The notes under the pieces are model-generated. The model made no database searches, was not told where the DNA came from, and saw nothing but the letters and a program-made list of their open reading frames with translations. A DNA stretch of 9,709 bases, taken from the NCBI GenBank assembly GCA_029882955.1, contig JAOUJX010000135.1, forward strand, positions 1 through 9,709, written 5' to 3'. Source of the stretch: Gammaproteobacteria bacterium (GTDB lineage Bacteria > Pseudomonadota > Gammaproteobacteria > GCA-001735895). Positions 1 to 6,976 of the stretch are shown one piece after another. The position numbers and the translations under genes are program-made. The first letter of the stretch is position 1. The number at the start of each line of letters is the position of its first letter.

Positions 1-373
1 GATTCTTTTCACGATAGTTTTCAATCGCTGCGGCTATGGCATCTTCTGCCAATACTGAACAGTGAATTTTCACCGGCGGCAAAGCCAGTTCTTCCGCGAT
101 ATGTGTATTCTTAATCTGTGCTGCTTCATCCAGGCTCTTTCCCTTAACCCATTCGGTTACCAGCGAGCTGGAAGCGATAGCTGAACCGCAACCATATGTC
201 TTAAACTTGGCATCTTCTATAATACCGTCATCACCAACCTTGATCTGTAATTTCATGACGTCACCGCATGCTGGCGCACCAACCATGCCTGTCCCTACTC
301 TCTGGTCGTCTTCGATCACTCCGACATTGCGCGGGTTCTCGTAATGATCCAGAACTTTTTCACTATAAGCCAT
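1..373 (-). CDS. iscU: IscU, Fe-S cluster assembly scaffold (3' end cut by window edge)
   Basis: IscU is the cytoplasmic scaffold on which IscS-derived sulfur and iron are built into [2Fe-2S] and [4Fe-4S] clusters before HscBA-assisted transfer to client proteins. The frame gives 124 residues starting MAYSEKVLDHYENPRNVG; the family is about 128 long, so only the last few residues are missing. Seen directly: the three cluster ligands Cys36 (GAPACGD), Cys62 (YGCGSA) and Cys105, Asp38, and the HscA recognition motif LPPVKIHC at 98-105. The ATG at 373 is preceded by GAGG (384-387) with a 10-base gap. It lies 29 bases after iscS and belongs to the iscRSU operon; iscA and hscBA would be expected beyond the left edge. 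Identification is essentially certain by near-identity to the known IscU pattern. Confidence 0.97.
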   Translation of the reverse strand, partial: MAYSEKVLDHYENPRNVGVIEDDQRVGTGMVGAPACGDVMKLQIKVGDDGIIEDAKFKTYGCGSAIASSSLVTEWVKGKSLDEAAQIKNTHIAEELALPPVKIHCSVLAEDAIAAAIENYREKN

Positions 374-402
374 TTTTAATTAACCTCTTTATTGACAGCG
401 CT

Positions 403-1626
403 TTAGTGCGCTACCCATTCAACAGAATTTAAATCTATGCCATCTTTGTACATATCCCAAAGCGGCGACAGAGCGCGTAATTTTTCAACCGCAGACCGAA
501 CCAGGTTCACGGTATATTCGATTTCTTCCAGGGTGGTGAATCGTCCGATGGTGAATCGAATCGAACTGTGAGCTAATTCGTCATTACGACCCAGGGCACG
601 TAATACGTAAGATGGTTCAAGACTCGCCGATGTACAGGCTGAACCTGAAGATACTGCCAGGTCACGTAATGCCATAATGAGAGACTCACCTTCTACGAAA
701 TTGAAACTGATATTGAGATTTCCAGCTATTCTCTGCTCAAAATCGCCATTTACATAAACCTCTTCCATGTCTTTCAGGCCATCGTATAGACGGTCGCGTA
801 ACATACGGACGCGTTCGTTTTCGGTCGCCATTTCTTCTTGCGCAATGCGGAATGCTTCTCCCATGCCGACAATCTGATGCGTCGCCAGGGTACCCGAACG
901 TAACCCTCTTTCGTGACCGCCACCGTGCATTTGCGCTTCCAGACGAATACGAGGCTTGCGGCGAACATACAGCGCACCAATCCCTTTGGGTCCATAAACT
1001 TTGTGCGCCGAAAAGGACATTAAATCGACCTTTAAAGCCTCCATATCGATACCGACTTTGCCTGCAGACTGGGCTGCATCAACATGGAATATGATTTTAT
1101 TTTCGCGCGCGAATTCACCAATTGACGCGATATCCTGTATGACACCGATCTCATTATTAACATGCATCACCGAAATAAGAATGGTTTCGCTGGTAACGGC
1201 GGCTTTTAGTTTATCTTGATCGATCAGACCATTTTCTTCAGGATCGAGATAAGTGACTTCGAATCCTTCGCGCTCTAACTGCCGACAGGTATCGAGGACA
1301 GCCTTGTGCTCGGTTTTGATCGTAATAATGTGATTACCTTTCTTCCGATAAAAATGTGCTGCACCTTTTATTGCCAGGTTATCTGATTCAGTGGCACCAC
1401 TGGTCCAGATGATTTCACGTGGATCAGCGTTTATCAGGCTAGCAACCTGCTGTCTAGCCAAATCAACTGCTTCTTCAGCCTTCCACCCAAATTCGTGACT
1501 ACGCGATGCCGGGTTACCAAATTGTCCTTCGATAGTCAGGTACTCTGCCATCTTTTTTGCGACACGCGCGTCAATCGGCGTAGTGGCGCTGTAGTCAAGA
1601 TAGATAGGTAATTTCAAATCACTCAC
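403..1626 (-). CDS. iscS: IscS, PLP-dependent cysteine desulfurase
   Basis: IscS takes sulfur from L-cysteine as a persulfide, releasing alanine, and hands it to IscU and to tRNA-thiolation partners. With the start chosen here it has 407 residues (family about 404). Seen: N-terminal LPIYLDYSATTP, His107 (KTEHKAV) over the cofactor, the PLP-binding Lys209 in SFSAHKVYGPKG, the mobile-loop catalytic Cys331 in SSGSACTSAS, and the C-terminal IscU-docking tail ending SVEWVAH. The open frame extends to a TTG at 1638 that directly abuts the iscR stop. I prefer GTG at 1626 because GGAG (1633-1636) sits 6 bases before it and the protein then starts MSDLKLPIYLDYSATTP like other IscS. Second gene of the iscRSU operon, 12 bases after iscR. 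Confidence 0.97.
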   Translation of the reverse strand: MSDLKLPIYLDYSATTPIDARVAKKMAEYLTIEGQFGNPASRSHEFGWKAEEAVDLARQQVASLINADPREIIWTSGATESDNLAIKGAAHFYRKKGNHIITIKTEHKAVLDTCRQLEREGFEVTYLDPEENGLIDQDKLKAAVTSETILISVMHVNNEIGVIQDIASIGEFARENKIIFHVDAAQSAGKVGIDMEALKVDLMSFSAHKVYGPKGIGALYVRRKPRIRLEAQMHGGGHERGLRSGTLATHQIVGMGEAFRIAQEEMATENERVRMLRDRLYDGLKDMEEVYVNGDFEQRIAGNLNISFNFVEGESLIMALRDLAVSSGSACTSASLEPSYVLRALGRNDELAHSSIRFTIGRFTTLEEIEYTVNLVRSAVEKLRALSPLWDMYKDGIDLNSVEWVAH

Positions 1627-1638
1627 TTTATTCTCCAA

Positions 1639-2112
1639 TTAGGCTGCCGCATTAGGACGACTAAGAAAACGTCCGTACTGTGCATCCTGTTTAATCACTA
1701 GTTCATTAATATCGGGTCGGTTAACGTATTGGTCAAGCTTGATCCCGCTAAGGAATTCGTATAATTTGCAGGACAGGTCATGCCATAGATAATGCGTTAG
1801 GCACTTCCCTCCCCTGGAACAATTACCCTTGCCACCACAGGTTGTCATGTCGAGCTTTTCATCGACCGACTGAATTATCTGGGCAACCGATATATCACTC
1901 GCAGGTTTGGCCAATCGATAACCGCCGCCGGGACCTCGAACACCTTCAACCAGGCCATGTTTTCGTAGTTTCGAAAATAATTGCTCCAGATAGGACAGTG
2001 AGATGCCCTGACACTGGGAGATGTCGGCTAATGTCACCGGCCCCCGGTTTTCGTGTAATGCAATATCCATCATTGCGGTAACTGCATAACGACCTTTAGT
2101 AGACAATCGCAT
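1639..2112 (-). CDS. iscR: IscR, Rrf2-family [2Fe-2S] transcription regulator of the ISC operon
   Basis: IscR senses the cell's Fe-S status. With its [2Fe-2S] cluster it represses iscRSUA at type 1 sites; apo- and holo-protein both act at type 2 sites. The 157 residues begin with the conserved MRLSTKGRYAVTAM, carry the winged helix (about 1-68, with GVRGPGGGYRLAK as the wing), and hold the cluster ligands Cys92, Cys98, Cys104 plus His107 with the exact family spacing. The C-terminal tail is low in conservation. ATG at 2112 has AAGG 7 bases upstream. First gene of the operon; its own promoter and a matching operator lie directly upstream (2125-2175), which indicates autoregulation. Confidence 0.97.
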   Translation of the reverse strand: MRLSTKGRYAVTAMMDIALHENRGPVTLADISQCQGISLSYLEQLFSKLRKHGLVEGVRGPGGGYRLAKPASDISVAQIIQSVDEKLDMTTCGGKGNCSRGGKCLTHYLWHDLSCKLYEFLSGIKLDQYVNRPDINELVIKQDAQYGRFLSRPNAAA

Positions 2113-2124
2113 AGGCTAACCTTA

Positions 2125-2149
2125 ATTCCTGACCATTTCAGTCAGGAAT
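2125..2149 (-). promoter_or_regulatory. Predicted type 1 IscR operator
   Basis: A dyad with arms ATTCCTGAC and GTCAGGAAT around a 7-base centre (TGAAATG on the minus strand). One more base pair extends it to 2124-2150. It fits the published type 1 IscR consensus (ATASYYGACTRWWWYAGTCRRSTAT) at 22 of 25 positions by my comparison. It overlaps the last three bases of the -10 box and the expected transcription start, where bound holo-IscR would block RNA polymerase. Confidence 0.85.
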
Positions 2150-2175
2150 TTAATCTAAGCGCAGGAGAAGGTCAA
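2147..2175 (-). promoter_or_regulatory. Sigma70-type promoter of iscRSU
   Basis: On the minus strand: -35 TTGACC (2170-2175, 5 of 6 to consensus), a 17-base spacer, -10 TAAATT (2147-2152). The predicted start near 2140 gives an untranslated leader of about 28 bases before iscR. AT-rich DNA upstream (2181-2200) could act as an UP element. The IscR operator overlaps the -10 box. Confidence 0.75.
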
Positions 2176-2199
2176 GGCGTATTTGTTTATCTAATTATA

Positions 2200-2233
2200 A
2201 TCTTCTTGTATTTAGTAATAAATACAAGAAGAT
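2200..2233 (-). terminator. Perfect 15-bp hairpin after the sdh operon, probable terminator
   Basis: Arms 2200-2214 and 2219-2233 are perfectly complementary with a 4-base loop. The hairpin starts 6 bases after the stop codon of the DUF1249 gene, the last of the sdh operon, and lies upstream of the iscR promoter. The stem is AT-rich (three G-C pairs per arm) and is followed on the minus strand by TATAATTAG rather than a pure U-run, so termination strength is uncertain. It might instead protect the 3' end of the messenger. Confidence 0.6.
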
Positions 2234-2239
2234 AGGGGA

Positions 2240-2710
2240 TTAGCTGGATTGCGGAAGCTGTTTTTTATAAGGTCGCATGGGTTGAAAATAATGACCCTGG
2301 TGTAGACAATATCCCAACCATTTGTAAAGAAATCGGTTCATCATCCATTTATGCTGAATCTCATCGTTAATATCGATAAAGCCTCGGGTACGTGATCGAA
2401 GCTGCTGCACTTCTACAACCCGGGCGTCGTGGTATACCTTTAAGTGAAGGTCTGGTTCGAAAATATAGTTGTCTGGCTCGCCGAAACGATAAGTCATACT
2501 CAGCATAGTAGTGTATTTACACCGTTCGCTGACCGAGAGATACAGATCATGGTGTTGAGGTACTGTCGAAACCATCCTGTCCGCAATTTCGAGGTCGGGC
2601 GCTATTTTTCGCAGGCGAAGATAATTATATTCGTATAAATCCATTAACCCGGCAAAGCTACGGGGCGACGGAGCATGGATAATTCGAGCTTTATCAACTT
2701 TAACTAGCAT
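2240..2710 (-). CDS. yqiB: DUF1249 family protein (YqiB-like), function unknown
   Basis: 156 residues, soluble, no signal peptide or membrane segment. It matches the DUF1249/YqiB family pattern: FAGLMDLYEYNYLRLRKI at 19-36, CKYTTML at 64-70, the central LHLKVYHDARVVEVQQL at 88-104, and the C-terminal NRFLYKWLGYCLHQGHYF at 125-142. An N-terminal extension of about 15 residues precedes the domain compared with the E. coli protein as I recall it. No biochemical role is established for the family. The ATG at 2710 overlaps the end of the ygfX-type gene by 11 bases, so the two are probably translationally coupled. It is the last gene of the sdh operon, which hints at a link to respiration or Fe-S/flavin maturation; that is inference only. 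Confidence 0.85.
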   Translation of the reverse strand: MLVKVDKARIIHAPSPRSFAGLMDLYEYNYLRLRKIAPDLEIADRMVSTVPQHHDLYLSVSERCKYTTMLSMTYRFGEPDNYIFEPDLHLKVYHDARVVEVQQLRSRTRGFIDINDEIQHKWMMNRFLYKWLGYCLHQGHYFQPMRPYKKQLPQSS

Positions 2711-3116
2711 TAATACCCTGGTTTAGTCGGATTAAATGATAACGGCATTCGAGATAATCATTTCTGGATCGAAAGCGATCCGCTAATAATATCAAATTCT
2801 GTCGATGCCCCTTGTCTCTCAACTTTATGATGATTGAACTACGATTAGTATAGACCGTAAAAAAATTAAATTGGTGGCTATTATTCAAATCGATATAGCC
2901 TTCGGTGGAATTAACGGTCAGGGTGTCTGAAATCGATTTATTTGCGCGATAAAAAGCCCTGGCGTCTAGGTATAGCCACAAGACTAACAGCAGAAATAAT
3001 AGTATCGAGCCCCCCTCCAGCTTAAAGAAAAACAATAAACAAGCGCCAGCCAGGCCATATAAACAAACTGTAATGATGAATATAGTGACTGAGGGCTTGA
3101 TTAAGTACTGCTGCAT
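2700..3116 (-). CDS. YgfX/CptA-type small membrane protein
   Basis: 138 residues. Two hydrophobic segments (about 10-31 and 36-54) form a membrane hairpin, followed by a cytoplasmic domain of about 80 residues with LLADRFRSRNDYLECRYHLI near the end. Size, topology and position directly behind sdhE match the YgfX (CptA, PF07254) family, which is divergent in sequence. In E. coli YgfX was reported as a toxin acting on cytoskeletal proteins with SdhE (CptB/YgfY) as partner; SdhE is now mainly seen as a flavinylation factor, so the toxin role is disputed. The start is 2 bases after the sdhE stop and the end overlaps the DUF1249 start. The call rests mostly on topology and gene order. Confidence 0.75.
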   Translation of the reverse strand: MQQYLIKPSVTIFIITVCLYGLAGACLLFFFKLEGGSILLFLLLVLWLYLDARAFYRANKSISDTLTVNSTEGYIDLNNSHQFNFFTVYTNRSSIIIKLRDKGHRQNLILLADRFRSRNDYLECRYHLIRLNQGINAS

Positions 3117-3118
3117 GG

Positions 3119-3364
3119 TTAACGATTGCTAACCAGTTTTCTCAAGGTAATTAACAGGCTCACAAGATTGGCGTCATCGGTTGAATCGCGCCCTACCAGA
3201 AGGGCAAAAAGATCGGGATCCGGCATTTCCAGCAATATTTTAAAGCTTTGTTGATCCGCCTCAACTGCATCTCTGTAGTAATTATCCAGATATCCTGTCA
3301 TCACTACATCGAGTTCTTTCATGCCGCGGCGGCATAACCAACGCAGTCGAGATATCTCGGACAT
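3119..3364 (-). CDS. sdhE: SdhE (YgfY/DUF339), FAD assembly factor for succinate dehydrogenase
   Basis: 81 residues, all-helical family. SdhE binds SdhA and promotes covalent attachment of FAD to it; the mitochondrial counterpart is SDHAF2/Sdh5. Seen: the hallmark RRGMKELD at 12-19 including the conserved RGxxE (Arg13, Gly14, Glu17), followed by the LLEMPDPDLFALL segment at 44-56 that resembles the conserved D-x-D-L-x-x-W/L region. The ATG overlaps the sdhB stop by one base (TAATG), so it is coupled to sdhB. Being in the same transcript as its substrate SdhA supports the role. Confidence 0.95.
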   Translation of the reverse strand: MSEISRLRWLCRRGMKELDVVMTGYLDNYYRDAVEADQQSFKILLEMPDPDLFALLVGRDSTDDANLVSLLITLRKLVSNR

Positions 3365-4146
3365 TACATTTTACGCTGAACCAGCAGCTTTTTGGTTTCT
3401 GCGATTGCCTTAGCTGGATTCAGACCTTTCGGACACACTTTGGCGCAGTTCATGATAGTGTGACAACGATATAACTTAAACGGGTCTTCGAGGTCGTCCA
3501 GTCGATCGCCAGTGGCTTCGTCGCGAGTATCGACTATCCAGCGATAGGCATTCAGTAACGCGGCCGGACCAAGATATCGATCACTATTCCACCAGTAGCT
3601 AGGGCAACTGGTAGAACAACAGGCGCAGAGAATACATTCGTAAAGTCCATCGAGTTTTTCTCGATCCTCTTTGGATTGCAGCCGTTCGCGATCGGGCGGT
3701 GTTGCCGAATCGGTTTTCATCCAGGGTTCGACCGAAGCATATTGCGCGTAGAAATTGGTCAGATCGGAGACCAGATCCTTCACGACAGGCTGGTGCGGTA
3801 ATGGATAAACTTTCACATCGCCTTTGATATCGGATATCGCCTTGGTACAGGCCAGTGTATTAGCACCATCGATATTCATCGAGCAGGAGCCACAGATGCC
3901 TTCGCGACAGGAGCGTCTTAGCGACAGGCTGGAATCCATCTGATCTTTAATTTTTAACAGGCCATCGAGTACCATGGGCCCGCAGGTATCCATATCGACC
4001 TCGTAGGTATCGGTACGAGGGTTTTCACCACTACCCGGGTCGTAACGGTAAATGATAAAGCGTTTGATATTCTTTACGCCTTCTTCGGCCTTAAAGACCG
4101 TGCCCTGTTTGACGACTGAATTCGCTGGTAGTGAAAACTCGGCCAT
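3364..4146 (-). CDS. sdhB: Succinate dehydrogenase iron-sulfur subunit SdhB
   Basis: SdhB carries electrons from the flavin in SdhA to the membrane quinone site through three clusters. In 260 residues the ligands are all present: [2Fe-2S] Cys80, 85, 88 and 100 (SCREGICGSCS); [4Fe-4S] Cys171, 174, 177 and 238; [3Fe-4S] Cys181, 228 and 234. Spacing in the C-terminal half is the same as in E. coli SdhB. The protein is about 20 residues longer than E. coli SdhB, mostly at the N-terminus and in a charged linker near 145-165. The ATG at 4146 has GAGGA 7 bases upstream. It follows sdhA by 20 bases and overlaps sdhE by one. Confidence 0.97.
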   Translation of the reverse strand: MAEFSLPANSVVKQGTVFKAEEGVKNIKRFIIYRYDPGSGENPRTDTYEVDMDTCGPMVLDGLLKIKDQMDSSLSLRRSCREGICGSCSMNIDGANTLACTKAISDIKGDVKVYPLPHQPVVKDLVSDLTNFYAQYASVEPWMKTDSATPPDRERLQSKEDREKLDGLYECILCACCSTSCPSYWWNSDRYLGPAALLNAYRWIVDTRDEATGDRLDDLEDPFKLYRCHTIMNCAKVCPKGLNPAKAIAETKKLLVQRKM

Positions 4147-4166
4147 GAATTAATCCTCTTAATTAA

Positions 4167-5954
4167 TTAGTAAACACGTTTTTTCGGTGGAATTACTTCG
4201 GCTTCATCGGTGAGGGTGTACATATGCACCGGCCGATAGTCGAATTTAACCTGTCCGGTTTCGTCCACCCAGGCCAGCGTATGCTTCATCCAGTCTTTAT
4301 CGTCACGTTCGCTAAAGTCTTCGCGAGCATGACCACCGCGGCTCTCGGGGCGATTCAAAGCGCCCTGAACGATGGCCTGAGCCTGTAGTAACAAATTCTC
4401 CAGCTCCAGAGTCTCGACCAAATCGGTGTTCCAGACCAGGCCACGGTCGGTAATGCCTACGTCTTTGAAACTATTGAATATCTCGTTCATGCGTGTGACG
4501 CCTTCCTGCATCGATTCGCCTGTTCGGAACACGGCGGCGTGTTTTTGCATGGTCCGCTGCATATTATTTCTAATCTCAGCCGTTGGTGTTCCACCAGAGG
4601 CATTTCGAATACTGTTAAATCGCTCCATCAAAGGCTCAATGCTTTCCTCGCCAAGAGGCTTGTGAGGCGTACCCGGTTTTATGGTTTCCGAAGCCCTGAT
4701 AGCCGCAGCGCGGCCAAATACTACAATGTCGAGCAGGGAGTTTGATCCCAGTCGGTTCGCACCGTGTACGGATACGCAGGCGGCTTCACCAATAGCCATT
4801 AATCCGGGGACAACTGAATCAGGATCGCCATTTTTACTGGTAACAACCTCACCATGGTAGTTAGTCGGAATACCACCCATATTGTAATGTACGGTAGGGA
4901 TAACCGGGATTGGCTCTTTGGTTACATCGACGCCAGCGAATATTTCGGCCGATTCCGATATTCCAGGCAAACGTTCGTCGATGACTTCCGGGCCCAGATG
5001 TTCCAGATGGAGATAGATATGATCCTTCTCGGGGCCAACGCCCCTGCCCTCGTTAATTTCGATAGTCATTGATCGACTCACAACATCGCGTGAAGCCAGG
5101 TCTTTGGCATTCGGCGCGTAACGTTCCATAAATCGCTCACCTTCAGAGTTGGTAAGATAACCACCCTCGCCGCGCACGCCTTCAGTTATCAATACGCCAG
5201 CACCGTAAATGCCGGTCGGATGAAACTGGACAAACTCCATATCTTGCAAAGGTAAGCCAGCTCGAACGACCATCGCACTGCCATCGCCCGTACAGGTATG
5301 CGCCGAAGTCGCCGAGAAATACGCCCGACCACAACCACCGGTAGCGAGTACTACAGTATGTGCACGAAACCGGTGAATCTCGCCAGTCGCCAGATCCCAG
5401 GCCATCACACCGCGACAAACACCATCATCCATAATCAAATCAGTAGCGAAATATTCGATATAAAATTCTGCTTTATGCTTAAGTGACTGTTGGTAAAGCG
5501 TATGCAAAATAGCGTGCCCGGTCCTGTCTGCAGCAGCACAGGTGCGCTGGGCTGTACCTTCACCAAAATTAGTCGTCATACCGCCGAAGGGACGTTGATA
5601 AATCTTACCTTCTTCGGTACGCGAAAAAGGCACACCATAATGTTCGAGTTCGATAACCGCAGGAACCGCTTCACGGCACATATACTCGATAGCGTCCTGA
5701 TCACCAAGCCAGTCCGAACCTTTGACGGTATCGTACATATGCCAGCGCCAGTTATCCGGCCCCATATTACCCAACGATGCACTCATACCGCCCTGTGCGG
5801 CTACGGTATGACTCCGCGTCGGGAATACCTTGGTAATACAGGCCGTGGAGAGACCGGCAGCGGCCATTCCCAGCGTGGCACGTAGACCCGCACCACCGGC
5901 ACCGACGATTACCACATCGTATGTGTGATCGATAATTTTATAATCTGCGCTCAT
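4167..5954 (-). CDS. sdhA: Succinate dehydrogenase flavoprotein subunit SdhA
   Basis: SdhA oxidises succinate to fumarate on the cytoplasmic face of the membrane. 595 residues, normal length. Seen: FAD-binding GAGGAGLRA at 18-26; the covalent FAD His49 in RSHTVAAQGG; active-site residues His245 (QFHPTG), Arg289 (ASRDVV) and His356 (VHYNMGG); the GANRLGSNSLLD loop; and the C-terminal PPKKRVY typical of the family. The presence of His49 fits with sdhE in the same operon. Start at ATG 5954, four bases after the sdhD stop, with AGGGG about 9 bases upstream inside the sdhD end. Several long open frames on the other strand and in other phases across this gene are shadows of it. Confidence 0.98.
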   Translation of the reverse strand: MSADYKIIDHTYDVVIVGAGGAGLRATLGMAAAGLSTACITKVFPTRSHTVAAQGGMSASLGNMGPDNWRWHMYDTVKGSDWLGDQDAIEYMCREAVPAVIELEHYGVPFSRTEEGKIYQRPFGGMTTNFGEGTAQRTCAAADRTGHAILHTLYQQSLKHKAEFYIEYFATDLIMDDGVCRGVMAWDLATGEIHRFRAHTVVLATGGCGRAYFSATSAHTCTGDGSAMVVRAGLPLQDMEFVQFHPTGIYGAGVLITEGVRGEGGYLTNSEGERFMERYAPNAKDLASRDVVSRSMTIEINEGRGVGPEKDHIYLHLEHLGPEVIDERLPGISESAEIFAGVDVTKEPIPVIPTVHYNMGGIPTNYHGEVVTSKNGDPDSVVPGLMAIGEAACVSVHGANRLGSNSLLDIVVFGRAAAIRASETIKPGTPHKPLGEESIEPLMERFNSIRNASGGTPTAEIRNNMQRTMQKHAAVFRTGESMQEGVTRMNEIFNSFKDVGITDRGLVWNTDLVETLELENLLLQAQAIVQGALNRPESRGGHAREDFSERDDKDWMKHTLAWVDETGQVKFDYRPVHMYTLTDEAEVIPPKKRVY

Positions 5955-5958
5955 TAAA

Positions 5959-6339
5959 CTAAGCCCCTAATAATATCTTTAATACGGCGACGATACCGAC
6001 AATGGCAAAAATCAGGTTGATAAAGCCACTCAGAATAATTGCCACTGTCCGTTTAGCGTGCGATGAAACATAGTCTTCCAGCACGATCTGTAACCCGAGC
6101 TGAGCATGATAAAAAACCATTATGATTAACAGGATAAGGCCAACTGCTACCACAGGATTCTGGATAAAGCCCGTCAGGGTCGTGTAATCTGACGGTAGCG
6201 AAGCCAGTCCAAAACCAAACCACAGAACCAGTGGAATTAATGCCAGGGCGGTCAGGCGTTGATGCCAGAAATGGACGGTGCCGTCTTTTGCCGAACCCAG
6301 GCCTTTAACCCGGGATAAGGGGGTGCGTAAATCACTCAT
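5959..6339 (-). CDS. sdhD: Succinate dehydrogenase membrane anchor SdhD
   Basis: 126 residues with three membrane segments (about 26-47, 60-80 and 98-122). With SdhC it forms the heme b and ubiquinone site. Seen: the N-terminal RVKGLGSAKDGTVHFWHQRLTA typical of this SdhD type, the likely heme ligand His78 in FYHAQLG, and Asp89-Tyr90 in LEDYV, which correspond to E. coli His71 and Asp82-Tyr83. The frame extends upstream to a TTG at 6360 inside sdhC. I chose the ATG at 6339 because it gives the usual N-terminus, sits one base after the sdhC stop, and has a G-rich stretch (GGGGG near 6349-6353) upstream. Confidence 0.94.
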   Translation of the reverse strand: MSDLRTPLSRVKGLGSAKDGTVHFWHQRLTALALIPLVLWFGFGLASLPSDYTTLTGFIQNPVVAVGLILLIIMVFYHAQLGLQIVLEDYVSSHAKRTVAIILSGFINLIFAIVGIVAVLKILLGA

Positions 6340-6340
6340 G

Positions 6341-6730
6341 TTATTCAACCCCCATTGCAATGATCCAGGTCGCTGCTGTCAGTAAAATCGATACAACGAC
6401 GACTATTTTCGCTGTCCTGTCCACCGTTTCGAGTTCAAAGCCCATGCCAACGTCCCAGAACAGATGGCGAATGCCATTACAAAAGTGAAAATATAAAGAA
6501 AAGGTTATGCCCAGTAGAGCTAACTGTCCGATCCAGCTTTGCAATAAAGGTTGCATCTGCGCATAAGCCTCAGGACCCTCAGCAAGCGCTGCCAGAACCC
6601 AGATTAATAACAGAGAACCGATTGCCAGAAAAACACCAGTCGCCCGATGAGTAACCGAGAGTAAAGCCGTGAGTGGTAATCGATAAATTTGCAGGTGCGG
6701 TGAAGTGGGATGCCTGGAACTGGTATTCAT
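6341..6730 (-). CDS. sdhC: Succinate dehydrogenase cytochrome b556 subunit SdhC
   Basis: 129 residues with three membrane segments (about 28-50, 68-90 and 105-126). It anchors SdhAB and binds heme b and ubiquinone. Seen: the family signature SPHLQIYRLPLTALLSVTHR at 10-29 with quinone-site Ser25 and Arg29 (E. coli Ser27 and Arg31), and His82 in FHFCNGIRHLFWD, the equivalent of the heme ligand His84. The ATG at 6730 has GGAAGA 6 bases upstream. It starts 26 bases after the SDHAF4-type gene and ends one base before sdhD. Confidence 0.96.
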   Translation of the reverse strand: MNTSSRHPTSPHLQIYRLPLTALLSVTHRATGVFLAIGSLLLIWVLAALAEGPEAYAQMQPLLQSWIGQLALLGITFSLYFHFCNGIRHLFWDVGMGFELETVDRTAKIVVVVSILLTAATWIIAMGVE

Positions 6731-6756
6731 AATAATTCTTCCGATTCGCTCAATGG

Positions 6757-6918
6757 TTAGAAATCGATACAGCGGCCATTTTTTTCCCAGTCGCCGTAAC
6801 GAGTTGGTTCCTTACCTCGCGGGCCACCAACTTCTACCGGCTTTGACTGATTTTCTGGATTAGCCCCGGCGTCAGGGTTTAGCTCTGAAGGTTGGTCGTC
6901 TTTTTTCTGCTCAGACAT
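6757..6918 (-). CDS. SDHAF4/DUF1674-type succinate dehydrogenase assembly factor
   Basis: A 53-residue protein. The N-terminal half (MSEQKKDDQPSELNPDAGAN) is polar and probably disordered. The C-terminal half carries GGPRGKEPTRYGDWEKNGR followed by CIDF, which matches the core of the DUF1674/SDHAF4 (yeast Sdh8) family, usually written GPxGPEPTRYGDWExxGRxxDF. In mitochondria SDHAF4 binds flavinylated SDHA, shields it from making reactive oxygen and helps it join SDHB. First gene of the sdh operon, 26 bases before sdhC. The ribosome binding site is weak: only GAG about 9 bases before the ATG. Easily missed because of its size. The family call is strong from the motif; the function in bacteria is inferred from the eukaryotic member and the operon. 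Confidence 0.9.
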   Translation of the reverse strand: MSEQKKDDQPSELNPDAGANPENQSKPVEVGGPRGKEPTRYGDWEKNGRCIDF

Positions 6919-6976
6919 TTAGGGTCTCGATTTCCCTGTGCTTTGGGTTTTTATTCGAGGGAATACTAGCACAATA

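Noticed and set aside
774..1219. Open frames of 70-80 codons overlapping iscS in other phases or on the plus strand
   Set aside because: Shadows of iscS; compositions are unlike real proteins and no family is recognisable.
5182..5885. Several open frames of 60-130 codons overlapping sdhA in other phases or on the plus strand
   Set aside because: They lie wholly inside a clear sdhA with intact active-site residues, show no family pattern and are explained by its codon use.
6340..6360. Longer sdhD start at TTG 6360
   Set aside because: It would add seven non-conserved residues inside sdhC; ATG 6339 gives the usual N-terminus one base after the sdhC stop.
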